IMG/VR virus record: IMGVR_UViG_3300042308_001511
Coordinates: 1 to 64,000 of that record
Direction: 5' to 3' (one strand)
Source of the DNA: a virus
Length of the DNA stretch: 64,000 bases
The position numbers were made by a program, and so were the translations under genes. Below the pieces are notes generated by a model, which saw only the letters and a list, made by a program, of their open reading frames with translations, was not told where the DNA came from and did not search any database. Within the stretch, counting starts at the first letter, position 1. Every line of letters begins with the position of its first letter. This document shows positions 34,398 to 42,528 of this stretch, piece after piece.

Positions 34398-36812
34398 TTA
34401 GAATTTAGGAACGAACAGGTAAGGATCATATATGAACCCACTTGGGTCGAACAGATCCGTTATGTTATTACCATTGTCTTTGTTAGACCTCACGTTATGT
34501 AATCCAATAGTGTAATCAGAGAACGTACAATTTATGAAATCACCCAATGCTCCCGGACTATATCCCAATGAGTTATAGATTCCTATCATAGACTCAACTC
34601 TTTCAACTTTTACTATACTTGAGTCCGTTAGTCCGTTATAAACAGTCGAGTTGCTTATATACATACTTGCACTCGAGCCCATATAGATTGATTGTGTGAA
34701 AGTTCCGAGTCCTTCACTCTTTATAAGAGAATTACTTATCCTTAGGTCAGAGAAGTTGTTTACGTCATAAACTGCTTCTTTCATACTAAAGATGTTTCCT
34801 TCAACTATAACTTGACTTTTACCACCATCCGAAAGGTATATTCCGTATGAATTATTTCCATTTACATCACCTTTCATCGTTAAATTTCCAGATGCTATAT
34901 GTAGTGCTGCGTTATTTCCACCACTCGTTGTCGAAATATCAGAAACGTCTGCGTTTATTTTAATTGTTCCGGTAGAGGAATCACCTATTCTAACTGCGTG
35001 TACTATACCATTTATCACACCACTATTACCTATAACACCATCAGAATATATCGATTTTGCTCTAATTGTAGAACTTCCCGAATATCCATTTTGGAAAAAT
35101 ATAGTTTCGTACGCACCCATTACATAATCAGTCAAAATTAAATTCAAATTTGTGTTACCCTCCACTGAGAGTCCGTATCCTGAACCTGATTTGGTTTTGG
35201 CACTTCTACCTTCTATGGTTACGTTACAATTCGTACCGTATAACCTACCTATTGCCTGTGTTACGTCTATAGTATCGAATTCGAACCTAATTGTAGAACC
35301 GAATGCTACGACAAGAGGTATAAGTGAAACGTTCGTTCCAAAAAACGATGCATTACCATATATGTTTGCTGTCACCGAATAGTAATCACGAAATCCGTTC
35401 TGTGTGAATTTTACACCGTGATCACAATAGTAATCTACGTTATTCTCCAATCTGGCAACTGATGTATAATCACCTTTTCTAAGCCATATCATCGCCCTAT
35501 CTAACGAACTATAATTACTCGAAGTAACGCCTAACATTGCAGAACTAATTGTTTGATAAGGTTTGTTTGGTTTATTTAAAGCACCAGTTATGTCATTTCC
35601 TTCGTTAGGATCCACATATGCAATCAAATGAGTGTTATAAGAACCACCTGCAGCATCTACATAAGCTTTCGTTACTAACGAGTTTGTTGCGAAAGTAGCA
35701 CTATAGTCTGTCGAATATTTAAGACCTTGAAGGTCTCTGGTAGTTATAGATGCTGTTCCAAAATCTACTACGTATGCTTCTGATTCTTGGTAGAAACTAT
35801 TAGTTCCTACAATTAGAATTCCTTGAGTTGCACCTATACCACCACTAGATATTAATATTCTATCCGAACCTCCATTTCCTGTGTGGTCGAGACTTATTAT
35901 GTTTCCATTAACTACCGTGGAAATATTACTACTTGTTCCTAATATAAAGGATTGTGCAGTATCCATTATTATCGAATTTGGCCCCGAATAGTTACCAACT
36001 AACAAAACTTCAGAAAGTGATGGTTTAGAAACAGAAAATGATGCCCAAGAAGCCGTTCCGTTTCCGTTTGTTGTAAGTATTTGATTAGATAAACCATCTA
36101 CATTTGGTAAAGTATATGCGTTATTTATGTTAACCCAGTTTCCGAGATAAACATAATTAGAACGACTTGCAGTTAAACCTGCGCCACCAATTATTACAGA
36201 GTTCATTACACCATAAGATGTGGTTGAACCAAATGTGTTTATATGTACATATGCTTTGTTTACGGAACCAACACCATTATACGTCTTTCCTGATTCGAAA
36301 ACACTTATTTTTCCGTCTGTCCCTATTGTTGTATCTTTATGACCTATTGAAATTTTATTTTCATAATTCTCTATAAAAGTTGAGTAAGTAGTTGTTCCAA
36401 CATATGTCGAGAATGTTCTATGACTTATTTCGATCTTCCCTGTCATAGTTGAATTATCAACATAGAGCCCAACACCACTAAGTGAAGTTCTATTTGTAGT
36501 GGTTATTCCGGAAGCAGTTACCGATATGTTTACTGAACTTGTTGAACCGTAGTCTAATTGTATAGTTCCAGAACCATTTATGGATGTTATTCTGGATGCT
36601 GTTCCCATTTTTATTGAGTAAGTACCAGAGTAGTTGCCATTTGTTAATGTAGTTTCGAGATCCTGTGATGCGGATAGTGGTGTTATAACACCATTCTCAT
36701 CTTTCTGTTTTAGAATTCCGTCTACATCATAGCCAATTGTGTAACCTATTCCGGAAGGCGTCGCCGCGACGGTCGCCATATCGATATAGCTATTGAATAT
36801 AACCTGACTCAT
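34398..36812 (-). CDS. Right-handed beta-helix tail spike
   Basis: 804 aa. From about residue 390, IAYVDPNEGNDITGALNKP then PYQTISSAM is the typical opening of parallel beta-helix spikes and DUF1565-type proteins. It is followed by many short strand turns (CNVTIEGRS, NLTMKGDVNGNN, LRISNSLIKSEG) that fit successive coils. The N-terminal half is beta-rich with the SLVTKAYVD attachment-like motif near 375. Such spikes often cleave or bind host polysaccharide. No catalytic acid pair could be assigned. A TTTAATATATA element sits 23 bp upstream, making this the first gene of the spike operon. Confidence 0.8.
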   Translation of the reverse strand: MSQVIFNSYIDMATVAATPSGIGYTIGYDVDGILKQKDENGVITPLSASQDLETTLTNGNYSGTYSIKMGTASRITSINGSGTIQLDYGSTSSVNISVTASGITTTNRTSLSGVGLYVDNSTMTGKIEISHRTFSTYVGTTTYSTFIENYENKISIGHKDTTIGTDGKISVFESGKTYNGVGSVNKAYVHINTFGSTTSYGVMNSVIIGGAGLTASRSNYVYLGNWVNINNAYTLPNVDGLSNQILTTNGNGTASWASFSVSKPSLSEVLLVGNYSGPNSIIMDTAQSFILGTSSNISTVVNGNIISLDHTGNGGSDRILISSGGIGATQGILIVGTNSFYQESEAYVVDFGTASITTRDLQGLKYSTDYSATFATNSLVTKAYVDAAGGSYNTHLIAYVDPNEGNDITGALNKPNKPYQTISSAMLGVTSSNYSSLDRAMIWLRKGDYTSVARLENNVDYYCDHGVKFTQNGFRDYYSVTANIYGNASFFGTNVSLIPLVVAFGSTIRFEFDTIDVTQAIGRLYGTNCNVTIEGRSAKTKSGSGYGLSVEGNTNLNLILTDYVMGAYETIFFQNGYSGSSTIRAKSIYSDGVIGNSGVINGIVHAVRIGDSSTGTIKINADVSDISTTSGGNNAALHIASGNLTMKGDVNGNNSYGIYLSDGGKSQVIVEGNIFSMKEAVYDVNNFSDLRISNSLIKSEGLGTFTQSIYMGSSASMYISNSTVYNGLTDSSIVKVERVESMIGIYNSLGYSPGALGDFINCTFSDYTIGLHNVRSNKDNGNNITDLFDPSGFIYDPYLFVPKF

Positions 36813-36835
36813 ATTTGAAATTTATTTGTTGCAGG

Positions 36836-36846
36836 TATATATTAAA
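36836..36846 (-). promoter_or_regulatory. Phage promoter-like element TTTAATATATA
   Basis: 23 bp before the beta-helix spike gene; exact 11-mer inside TTTTAATATATACC. Confidence 0.55.
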
Positions 36847-36870
36847 ATGTCACGTGACCTTTTTGAAAAA

Positions 36871-37239
36871 TCAATACTTAGTTATAGGCATATCGGAAGT
36901 TACCTGAACTTTGAATCCGTAGCCACTATCTTCGTCTGATCCATATCTTGTCTCGGTATAATATCCACCTCTACCGTCAAAACTAACAGGTCCTTGTGAA
37001 TTTGGTTTGTTAGTACGTTGTAATTTCTCATTCCTAATCTTTGCATCCTCACGTGCAATCATCTCTTCAAACGTAAGTCCTTCATCCGTTTCAATCGGAT
37101 TATGTGAGTCTGTAGGTGAGTTTGTCGGATTTTTATAACCGTATTTCCTCATCAATTGTTCGGCTTCCCATGAATCTATCTGAGGTGATTGGTTTATTTC
37201 TGTTTGTTGGTTCTGTATTATCCTAACATCTGGTTTCAT
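36871..37239 (-). CDS. Hypothetical protein, 122 aa
   Basis: Polar, Gln/Asn-rich, probably partly disordered (NQQTEINQSPQIDSWEAEQL), with a Gly/Tyr-rich end. I prefer ATG 37239 to the TTG at 37245. It begins 7 bp after the stop of the 184-aa gene, so it is its operon partner. No domain recognised. Confidence 0.65.
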   Translation of the reverse strand: MKPDVRIIQNQQTEINQSPQIDSWEAEQLMRKYGYKNPTNSPTDSHNPIETDEGLTFEEMIAREDAKIRNEKLQRTNKPNSQGPVSFDGRGGYYTETRYGSDEDSGYGFKVQVTSDMPITKY

Positions 37240-37246
37240 ACACAAT

Positions 37247-37801
37247 CTATCTTTTTTTAACTATAAATATTCGGTTACCCTTATCTTCAACTAAATATCC
37301 GTCTATTGGATTCCTATCAAGGAATCTTTTATATAATTTCGTTCTCTTTGTCAATCCGGACTCACCATACTTAGATAATCCTTCGAGACGAAGCATACGT
37401 GTCTCTGGTCGATTCGATAAAAAATTTGTTGTTATATCACCTAAAACCGTTGCAACAACTTTGTATATGTTTGTAGGAACAATCTTTTCAATACTCCAAA
37501 ATCTATCGTTCCATTTGTTTATTTTAGCACTACGGTTGTTCAACAGTACGAATGAACCATCAGTATCAACGGTAACTTCTGATTCATCAACTTCAACTAG
37601 GTATATCACCTCCCAACTATCACCAACTCTTTTAGAAAATTCGGGACCAATTGTATCGTTTTTGAAAACGACCAGGAACTTATTTCCAAAGTCATCTACA
37701 AACTCATACTTTACGTTCGTATCTTTTTCATCAACGACTAAAGAGTCGTAGTGTAAATCTAAATCTTCGTTCATAGAATAAAAACTTTTTAGGTATTGCA
37801 T
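37247..37801 (-). CDS. Hypothetical protein with capsid-targeting-like leader
   Basis: 184 aa. It begins MQYLKSFYSMNEDLD, a member of the M(K)xxxxF..F/M.E leader set described in the findings. The body is beta-rich (SWEVIYLVEVDESEVTVDTD) and ends in a basic segment. No known domain. A CATAATATATA element ends 4 bp before the ATG, so a transcript from it would have almost no leader. Divergent from the RuvC-like gene, with only 43 bp between. Confidence 0.7.
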   Translation of the reverse strand: MQYLKSFYSMNEDLDLHYDSLVVDEKDTNVKYEFVDDFGNKFLVVFKNDTIGPEFSKRVGDSWEVIYLVEVDESEVTVDTDGSFVLLNNRSAKINKWNDRFWSIEKIVPTNIYKVVATVLGDITTNFLSNRPETRMLRLEGLSKYGESGLTKRTKLYKRFLDRNPIDGYLVEDKGNRIFIVKKR

Positions 37802-37805
37802 AAAC

Positions 37806-37816
37806 TATATATTATG
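37806..37816 (-). promoter_or_regulatory. Phage promoter-like element, short spacing
   Basis: CATAATATATA on the minus strand, 4 bp before the ATG of the 184-aa gene; the spacing suggests a leaderless mRNA. Confidence 0.45.
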
Positions 37817-37828
37817 GTATCGATTCGG

Positions 37829-37839
37829 TTTTATATATA
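37829..37839 (+). promoter_or_regulatory. Phage promoter-like element, short spacing
   Basis: TTTTATATATA ends 5 bp before the ATG of the RuvC-like gene, a variant of the common element. Confidence 0.4.
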
Positions 37840-37844
37840 AAACT

Positions 37845-38570
37845 ATGAAATACAATGTAGTATCATTAGATCAATCACTTATATCAACCGCATTAGTAGT
37901 CGAAGGACCTTCTGGTATAAGAATGATAAATTATTGCCGTGAATCCGCAGCTGCCGGTAAAAAAGGTATGAAAAAATGGTTTAAACTAGCGGAACAACAC
38001 GTCGAATATCGTTTCATCGAATATAGAGAATATGCTAATTATTCGGAAGGTGAAATTATAAAACTGAAAGATTACGACCGAATAACAGATATGATAATCG
38101 ATGACATATTGGCAACGATTGACATAAATATACCTACAAAAGTGGGTATTGAAGGATACTCCTATGCGAGTTCGGCAGGTGATATAATTGACCTTGTTAC
38201 ATTTTCTACCTTACTTAGGAAAAAACTTTTTGACCGTGTATCAGAAGATATAACTGTTTTATCACCAGCAACACTAAAACTCGAAACGTGTAAACTCACA
38301 TACGATCCAATAGTAACCGAAACTGGTAAGAAAGTGAAAAAGTTAAAATACGAATGGAGAAACAATATGGGTATTGCCGGAGGAAGTTTTACAAAAACGG
38401 ATATGTTGATGGCCATAATTGATAACAAATCAATGCAAGGTGGTTGGGCAGAACATTGTCGTCAGGTAAAAGATGATTTACTTTCGGTATCCACAATTCC
38501 TAAACCATACGAGGATATAAATGATGCCTTTTTAATATACAACGTAATTAAATCAGAAAAGCCAGTTTAG
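37845..38570 (+). CDS. RuvC-like (RNase H fold) nuclease, probable junction resolvase
   Basis: 241 aa. First strand VVSLDQSLISTALVV with Asp9, then TKVGIEGYSYASSA with Glu103, then a helix FSTLLRKKL and VLSPATLK, and a C-terminal DINDAFLIYNV with Asp224/Asp227: the acidic set and order expected of a RuvC-type active site. It should cut branched DNA, such as Holliday junctions, during replication or before packaging. T4 uses the unrelated endonuclease VII. An insertion with basic residues (GKKVKKLKYEWRNN) could bind DNA. It is monocistronic, with a strong terminator shared with the convergent gene. Confidence 0.8.
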   Translation: MKYNVVSLDQSLISTALVVEGPSGIRMINYCRESAAAGKKGMKKWFKLAEQHVEYRFIEYREYANYSEGEIIKLKDYDRITDMIIDDILATIDINIPTKVGIEGYSYASSAGDIIDLVTFSTLLRKKLFDRVSEDITVLSPATLKLETCKLTYDPIVTETGKKVKKLKYEWRNNMGIAGGSFTKTDMLMAIIDNKSMQGGWAEHCRQVKDDLLSVSTIPKPYEDINDAFLIYNVIKSEKPV

Positions 38571-38586
38571 AACTGGCTTTCTTTTT
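38557..38586. terminator. Bidirectional terminator
   Basis: AAAAGCCAGTT / AACTGGCTTT stem with a TAG loop at the junction of the convergent RuvC-like and 567-aa genes; it overlaps the last codons of the former. Confidence 0.85.
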
Positions 38587-38598
38587 TATATTATAAAA

Positions 38599-40302
38599 TT
38601 ATCTCCTTATTTTGGATTCGTTTATTCTTTTGAGTTCAATGTCCCAAACCCTTTTAGCCTCACCTTTCAAGAATGTATTTTTGAGGTATCCTGCAAGTTC
38701 GTAGTCCTCATCACGAACTGCCCTCTGTATCTCGTCCTGTATCTCTGCGGCAGTCATATCTTTGTATTCTTTATTATTTACCTCTTCCGGTTCTTCTTCA
38801 CCGGAAAGTGTTTGTCTTACAAGTCTATCAATCTCCGACTCAGGCTCTTCATCAGTCTTATATTCACCTTCTGATTCACTACCGAACTTTTGTTCCATCT
38901 CCCAGTTTCTCATCGCCTCTTCGTATTCTCCCCAGATTTTGTTGAATTCTGCGATTATCTTCTCAATCTCGTACTTAGCTTTACTCTCTGAGAACTTTTC
39001 TCTGTTGAGTATGAAACGTATCTTGCCGTTCTCCTCGGTTTTGTCGAACGATGAGAAAATCTCCTTCGTCATTTCGAGAAACTCCTCGTCGGTAAACTTA
39101 CCACCTCTTCCTTTGTCGAGTGCGAGTGAACCAAATATTCTCTCTTTCGCATTAGGAAATGTCGCTGCACCAGCACAATTGTTTACAAAACTAGAAAACA
39201 TTTGGTTAGCAAGAGGACCGTATCTGAACTCTTCTGCTTCATCTCTGTATGAAGAAGTAGCTCTTTTTATCTCTTTCGCCAATTCTGGATCCATTTTAAT
39301 CGCCGCAGATTGTAGAAGTATGTGAACTCCTTTTGTTGCCTCGTGTATCAACATAGGGAAATCTATTCCGTATGCCCTAATGACAATCTTGTTGTAGTCA
39401 GTATTCTCTTTTAGTAGAGACAAATTATTTAGCTTGTTTGAAAGTGATTCCCATTTAACACTTACAGAACCTGCTAATCCCTCTGGTGCATCTTTGAACA
39501 TTGCTTGTTTCCGTCCAATTGGAATGGTCCAGTCAAGTTTGTCTGCCTCGTCGGATATACCACACCACAATTTTAATATTCTCTCACCTTTCTCTTTACC
39601 GAATATCTTTTCGATACCATTCTTAGCGGTTTCCGATAGGCTTATTATGTCCTTGGTCGCCTTTCCAGCACCCTGTGTTATTGTGTTCAAGAGCTTCTTC
39701 TTATCAATCGCCAGTTTAACTTCTTTGTTAGATAATGTCTCAACATTTTCTTCTTCTGATTGTGTCGCTTCTTCTGGTTGTGTCGCTTCTTCTGGTGTCT
39801 CATCATCATCAAAAAAACTGAAGAAATCATCTTCTTCCTGTTCCTGTGATTGTTCCTCATCTGATTGTTCAGACTCTTGTGCGAACTCGTCCTGAGTCTC
39901 TTCCTCTTCTTCATCAGGTACCTCCTCTGCTACTTCCGACTTCTGTCTTAATTCTGGCATCTCAGAGATTACACTCTTTACCAACCTTATGTCAAGTTCT
40001 ACCGGCTTCTGTGATGCCCTCAACACAAAACCGAACTCTTCCATTATGACTTCTTTAGCAAGTTCATTAAGTTGTTTATACCTTTCTTCAACCTCTTTCT
40101 TACTACCCTCGTTCATCATCTCAGAGGATTGTGCCATCAGCGAACGGATGTTGCTAGGTCCTTCTCGGTCGATTCTGACTCCGAGGTTCTTTCTAGCCTC
40201 TTCCTCAGCAGACGACATAAAGTCAGATGGAAGACCTTTCGATTTTTTCAAGTTTGCCTCAACTAAAAACTGGTCGAAATCTTTTAATGTTTTCTTTTTC
40301 AT
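38599..40302 (-). CDS. Acidic protein with capsid-targeting-like leader and C-terminal UVR-like motif
   Basis: 567 aa. It begins MKKKTLKDFDQFLVEANLKK; LVE at 13-15 followed by Ala fits the (L/I)xE cleavage rule of the T4 head protease. Residues about 130-210 are extremely acidic (runs of Glu/Asp with two EEATQ repeats), and a second acidic stretch lies near 490. The last 50 residues include AVRDEDYELAGYLKNTF, a UVR-like hairpin. The middle (about 230-420) is folded but unrecognised. Leader plus acidic low-complexity suggests an internal head or scaffold-core protein. ATG is preceded directly by CTATATAA. Confidence 0.65.
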   Translation of the reverse strand: MKKKTLKDFDQFLVEANLKKSKGLPSDFMSSAEEEARKNLGVRIDREGPSNIRSLMAQSSEMMNEGSKKEVEERYKQLNELAKEVIMEEFGFVLRASQKPVELDIRLVKSVISEMPELRQKSEVAEEVPDEEEEETQDEFAQESEQSDEEQSQEQEEDDFFSFFDDDETPEEATQPEEATQSEEENVETLSNKEVKLAIDKKKLLNTITQGAGKATKDIISLSETAKNGIEKIFGKEKGERILKLWCGISDEADKLDWTIPIGRKQAMFKDAPEGLAGSVSVKWESLSNKLNNLSLLKENTDYNKIVIRAYGIDFPMLIHEATKGVHILLQSAAIKMDPELAKEIKRATSSYRDEAEEFRYGPLANQMFSSFVNNCAGAATFPNAKERIFGSLALDKGRGGKFTDEEFLEMTKEIFSSFDKTEENGKIRFILNREKFSESKAKYEIEKIIAEFNKIWGEYEEAMRNWEMEQKFGSESEGEYKTDEEPESEIDRLVRQTLSGEEEPEEVNNKEYKDMTAAEIQDEIQRAVRDEDYELAGYLKNTFLKGEAKRVWDIELKRINESKIRR

Positions 40303-40316
40303 TTATATAGTTGTTT

Positions 40317-40502
40317 TTATTCGAAATATGAGTCAATATCATTCTTCTCGGATTTGTCAAGATCAGAATATATTTTTGAAAGTCTTTCAACAACCTCATC
40401 AGAACCTGACATAGGAAGTTTATCTACCGGTTTATTTACAGACTTAGTCTTTGTCACAACCGCAGTTTCGAAGAACCTTACGTATTTGTTCAGGTATTTC
40501 AT
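40317..40502 (-). CDS. Small protein with capsid-targeting-like leader
   Basis: 61 aa: leader MKYLNKYVRFFETAV, then a basic linker and an acidic helix (DEVVERLSKIYSDLDKSEK). The leader carries the FFE variant of the head-protease-like site. It precedes the 567-aa gene by 14 bp on the same strand and has the 11-mer promoter element 22 bp upstream, so it heads that transcription unit. Confidence 0.65.
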   Translation of the reverse strand: MKYLNKYVRFFETAVVTKTKSVNKPVDKLPMSGSDEVVERLSKIYSDLDKSEKNDIDSYFE

Positions 40503-40524
40503 ATCTTAGTGTTTTTTTGTAGGT

Positions 40525-40535
40525 TATATATTAAA
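40525..40535 (-). promoter_or_regulatory. Phage promoter-like element TTTAATATATA
   Basis: Exact 11-mer, 22 bp before the 61-aa gene, inside TTTTAATATATAACC. Confidence 0.55.
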
Positions 40536-40588
40536 ATGGTTTTGTGCTATTTAACATTTTATATATAGAGAAAATACAACGATATAAA

Positions 40589-41185
40589 ATGAAGAAATTC
40601 TCAGAAATCAAAAAGATAAAGAGGTTCAACGAAGCGGATGACGCTAATGATTTGAAGAACCTTTCAATCGAGGAGCTTAGAAAGCTTGCTGAAAAAGAGG
40701 GGCTTATAAAAAATGATGAAAACGAATCTAACGAAGATGAGAATTCACTTACTAAGCAACTTGTGGAACAACCGGTCGAAAATGAAAAGAATGAAGACAA
40801 TACATCAAGTAATCCTTCTAAATTCTTTTCTAAACTTTTCGAAAGTCGTGAGATGGCACATATTTACCACTTACAGGTTAATGGTGAGATGGGATCTCAT
40901 GCAAAACATACGGCACTTGGTGATTATTATGAAGGTGTTTTAGGTTTTATTGATGATATCATAGAAATATGGCAAGGTCAATATGGTATTATTGAAGAAT
41001 ATGATACTATCGATACTACAGAAACAAAAACTAAAGATACTATTGAATACTTTAATGAATTGGCAAGATTTATTAAGGAAGAAAGAAAATGTATTCCTGC
41101 GGAAGACACACATCTACATAATATTGTTGACGAAGTAGTTGCACTCGTATACAAAACATTGTATAAATTGAAATACAACAAATAA
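40589..41185 (+). CDS. Hypothetical protein with capsid-targeting-like leader
   Basis: 198 aa from ATG 40589; the in-frame ATG at 40544 would place the promoter-like TTTTATATATA inside the coding region, so I reject it. It begins MKKFSEIKKIKRFNEADD (FNE site), continues through an acidic, probably disordered 60 residues, and ends in a folded helical domain (LHNIVDEVVALVYKTLYKLK) that also has AKHTALGDYYEGVLGFIDDI. This domain resembles ferritin-like phage proteins of unknown function in which His and Glu recur on helices. The metal-binding idea is only a suggestion. Followed by a strong terminator. Confidence 0.65.
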   Translation: MKKFSEIKKIKRFNEADDANDLKNLSIEELRKLAEKEGLIKNDENESNEDENSLTKQLVEQPVENEKNEDNTSSNPSKFFSKLFESREMAHIYHLQVNGEMGSHAKHTALGDYYEGVLGFIDDIIEIWQGQYGIIEEYDTIDTTETKTKDTIEYFNELARFIKEERKCIPAEDTHLHNIVDEVVALVYKTLYKLKYNK

Positions 41186-41213
41186 AAAAAGCCGACACTT
41201 AGTCGGCTTTTTT
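41185..41213. terminator. Bidirectional terminator
   Basis: AAAAAAGCCGAC / GTCGGCTTTTTT, 5-nt loop, between convergent genes; it overlaps the end of the 85-aa minus-strand gene. Confidence 0.85.
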
Positions 41214-41456
41214 GTTTATGTCTATTGTTCCGTAGAAGTTATTGTTGACCTGTGTTATGGCATACCTACTCTTCACTGAAGTTTTCGGGGAAAAGAAGTT
41301 GTCTTCTTTAGATGGGAAACCCCATAGTTCACTCATCAAAGACATCCTCCTTTGTGCGACCCAGTTGCCCAATTTGATGTTTTCTGCCATAACATATCGT
41401 GCCCATACGTATCCAGCTTCTAAACCTCCAGACTTTTTACCTACGACTTCACTCAT
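41199..41456 (-). CDS. Hypothetical protein, 85 aa
   Basis: Begins MSEVVGKKSGGLEAGYVWARY; contains Trp/Tyr-rich and basic segments (GNWVAQRRMSLMSELWGF). No known domain. Its end lies inside the terminator stem. It follows the 105-aa gene on the same strand after 40 bp. The composition would suit a small virion or assembly protein. Confidence 0.6.
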   Translation of the reverse strand: MSEVVGKKSGGLEAGYVWARYVMAENIKLGNWVAQRRMSLMSELWGFPSKEDNFFSPKTSVKSRYAITQVNNNFYGTIDINKKAD

Positions 41457-41496
41457 TTTAAAAATAATTCAATTAATTATTATGTGAATTTTTTAA

Positions 41497-41814
41497 CTAT
41501 TTGTTTTCGTCGAATAGATATTGTCTTCCATCATCAGAGTAAGATTGTAGACTTGTAACTGCGTTGTCAACTTTGTCTATTGCTTCGTCGATTGACCTTT
41601 TGACAATTCGAAGAGCATTTATTGTTGAATCTATTTGGTCCTCTTCTTTACCATCTGGTATTTGATATTCAACTAATTCGTTTATTAGTGAGTCTGTAGT
41701 GGTTTGTCTGTCCTTCAGTTGTGCTACGAAGTCTCCTAATTGATCTAATATTTCTCCTACCCTGTCATCGTCCATTCTTTTGACTTCTGACTCGTTGAAT
41801 CTCTTTATCCTCAT
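41497..41814 (-). CDS. Coiled-coil protein with capsid-targeting-like leader
   Basis: 105 aa beginning MRIKRFNESEVKRMDDD, which shares KRFNE exactly with the leader of the gene at 40589. The rest is a helical heptad-type segment (QLGDFVAQLKDRQTTTDSLI, then INALRIVKRSIDEAIDKVDN). Divergent from the gene at 41848 with a 33-bp A/T-only spacer. Confidence 0.65.
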   Translation of the reverse strand: MRIKRFNESEVKRMDDDRVGEILDQLGDFVAQLKDRQTTTDSLINELVEYQIPDGKEEDQIDSTINALRIVKRSIDEAIDKVDNAVTSLQSYSDDGRQYLFDENK

Positions 41815-41830
41815 AAAGTGTGTATAAAAT

Positions 41831-41841
41831 TTTAATATATA
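41831..41841 (+). promoter_or_regulatory. Phage promoter-like element TTTAATATATA, short spacing
   Basis: Exact 11-mer on the plus strand, 6 bp before the ATG at 41848; the near-palindromic AT region could also serve the divergent gene. Confidence 0.5.
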
Positions 41842-41847
41842 TAAAAT

Positions 41848-42528
41848 ATGAAAAGAGGTAACAAACTAATTCTCGAATTCACCGAATTCAATCTTCAGCG
41901 TTTCAATGACACTTCGGCACAACCTGCAGCACACGTAGATGATCCGAGTCTTTCTACAAACGCCTTTGATAAACATCAAGACGCAATACGTGCTGCAATG
42001 TCAAGATTAGACGATATTATGCACAGACTTGGTGGAACGAGTGTATATAAGAATCTTAGGAGTAAACTTGCATTGGAAAAACAGGACGTCAAAAATCTTG
42101 TAATACAAAGAATAGTTAAGATAAATAGTATATCTTACAACGCTTATATAAGTTTTGTAGTAGATGGTGAACAATACTGGGGAGTAGTTGAGAATATAAC
42201 CGGAACCGATCCAGTTATGAAGTCAGAAGTCTTCAAAGATCAAAGTCTTTATCAAGCAACAGAATGGGTTATAAAGATTAAGGGTATCATTATAAAAGCC
42301 ATAAAAGATTGGTTGAAGCCTGAACCAGGAATGTACAAATTGTTAGAAGATGATATATACTGTTACTCTGTCGAAACTGGGAAACAATTAGAAATGAAAT
42401 CTGGTATAGAAATCGAACTAATTAGATCACACGCAAACTATATTCTTGTAGAATATAGTGGTGATAAATATGAACTAAAAGGTGATAACTATATCTACTT
42501 TAATTGGTGGTTCGAAAAAATTGACTAA
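41848..42528 (+). CDS. Hypothetical protein with capsid-targeting-like leader
   Basis: 226 aa. The leader MKRGNKLILEFTEFNLQRFN includes ILE and a second RFN like other members of the set. After a short Pro/Ala linker comes a helical segment (AIRAAMSRLDDIMHRLG), then a compact beta-rich domain (YISFVVDGEQYWGVVENITG) and a C-terminal SH3-like stretch (EIELIRSHANYILVEYSGDK). No named family. The last codons overlap the convergent gene by 4 bp, and no terminator is visible there. Confidence 0.65.
   Translation: MKRGNKLILEFTEFNLQRFNDTSAQPAAHVDDPSLSTNAFDKHQDAIRAAMSRLDDIMHRLGGTSVYKNLRSKLALEKQDVKNLVIQRIVKINSISYNAYISFVVDGEQYWGVVENITGTDPVMKSEVFKDQSLYQATEWVIKIKGIIIKAIKDWLKPEPGMYKLLEDDIYCYSVETGKQLEMKSGIEIELIRSHANYILVEYSGDKYELKGDNYIYFNWWFEKID

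Noticed and set aside
39762-39800. Short 18-bp tandem repeat in the acidic gene
   Set aside because: Two coding copies (EEATQ) within a Glu-rich disordered stretch; ordinary low-complexity expansion.
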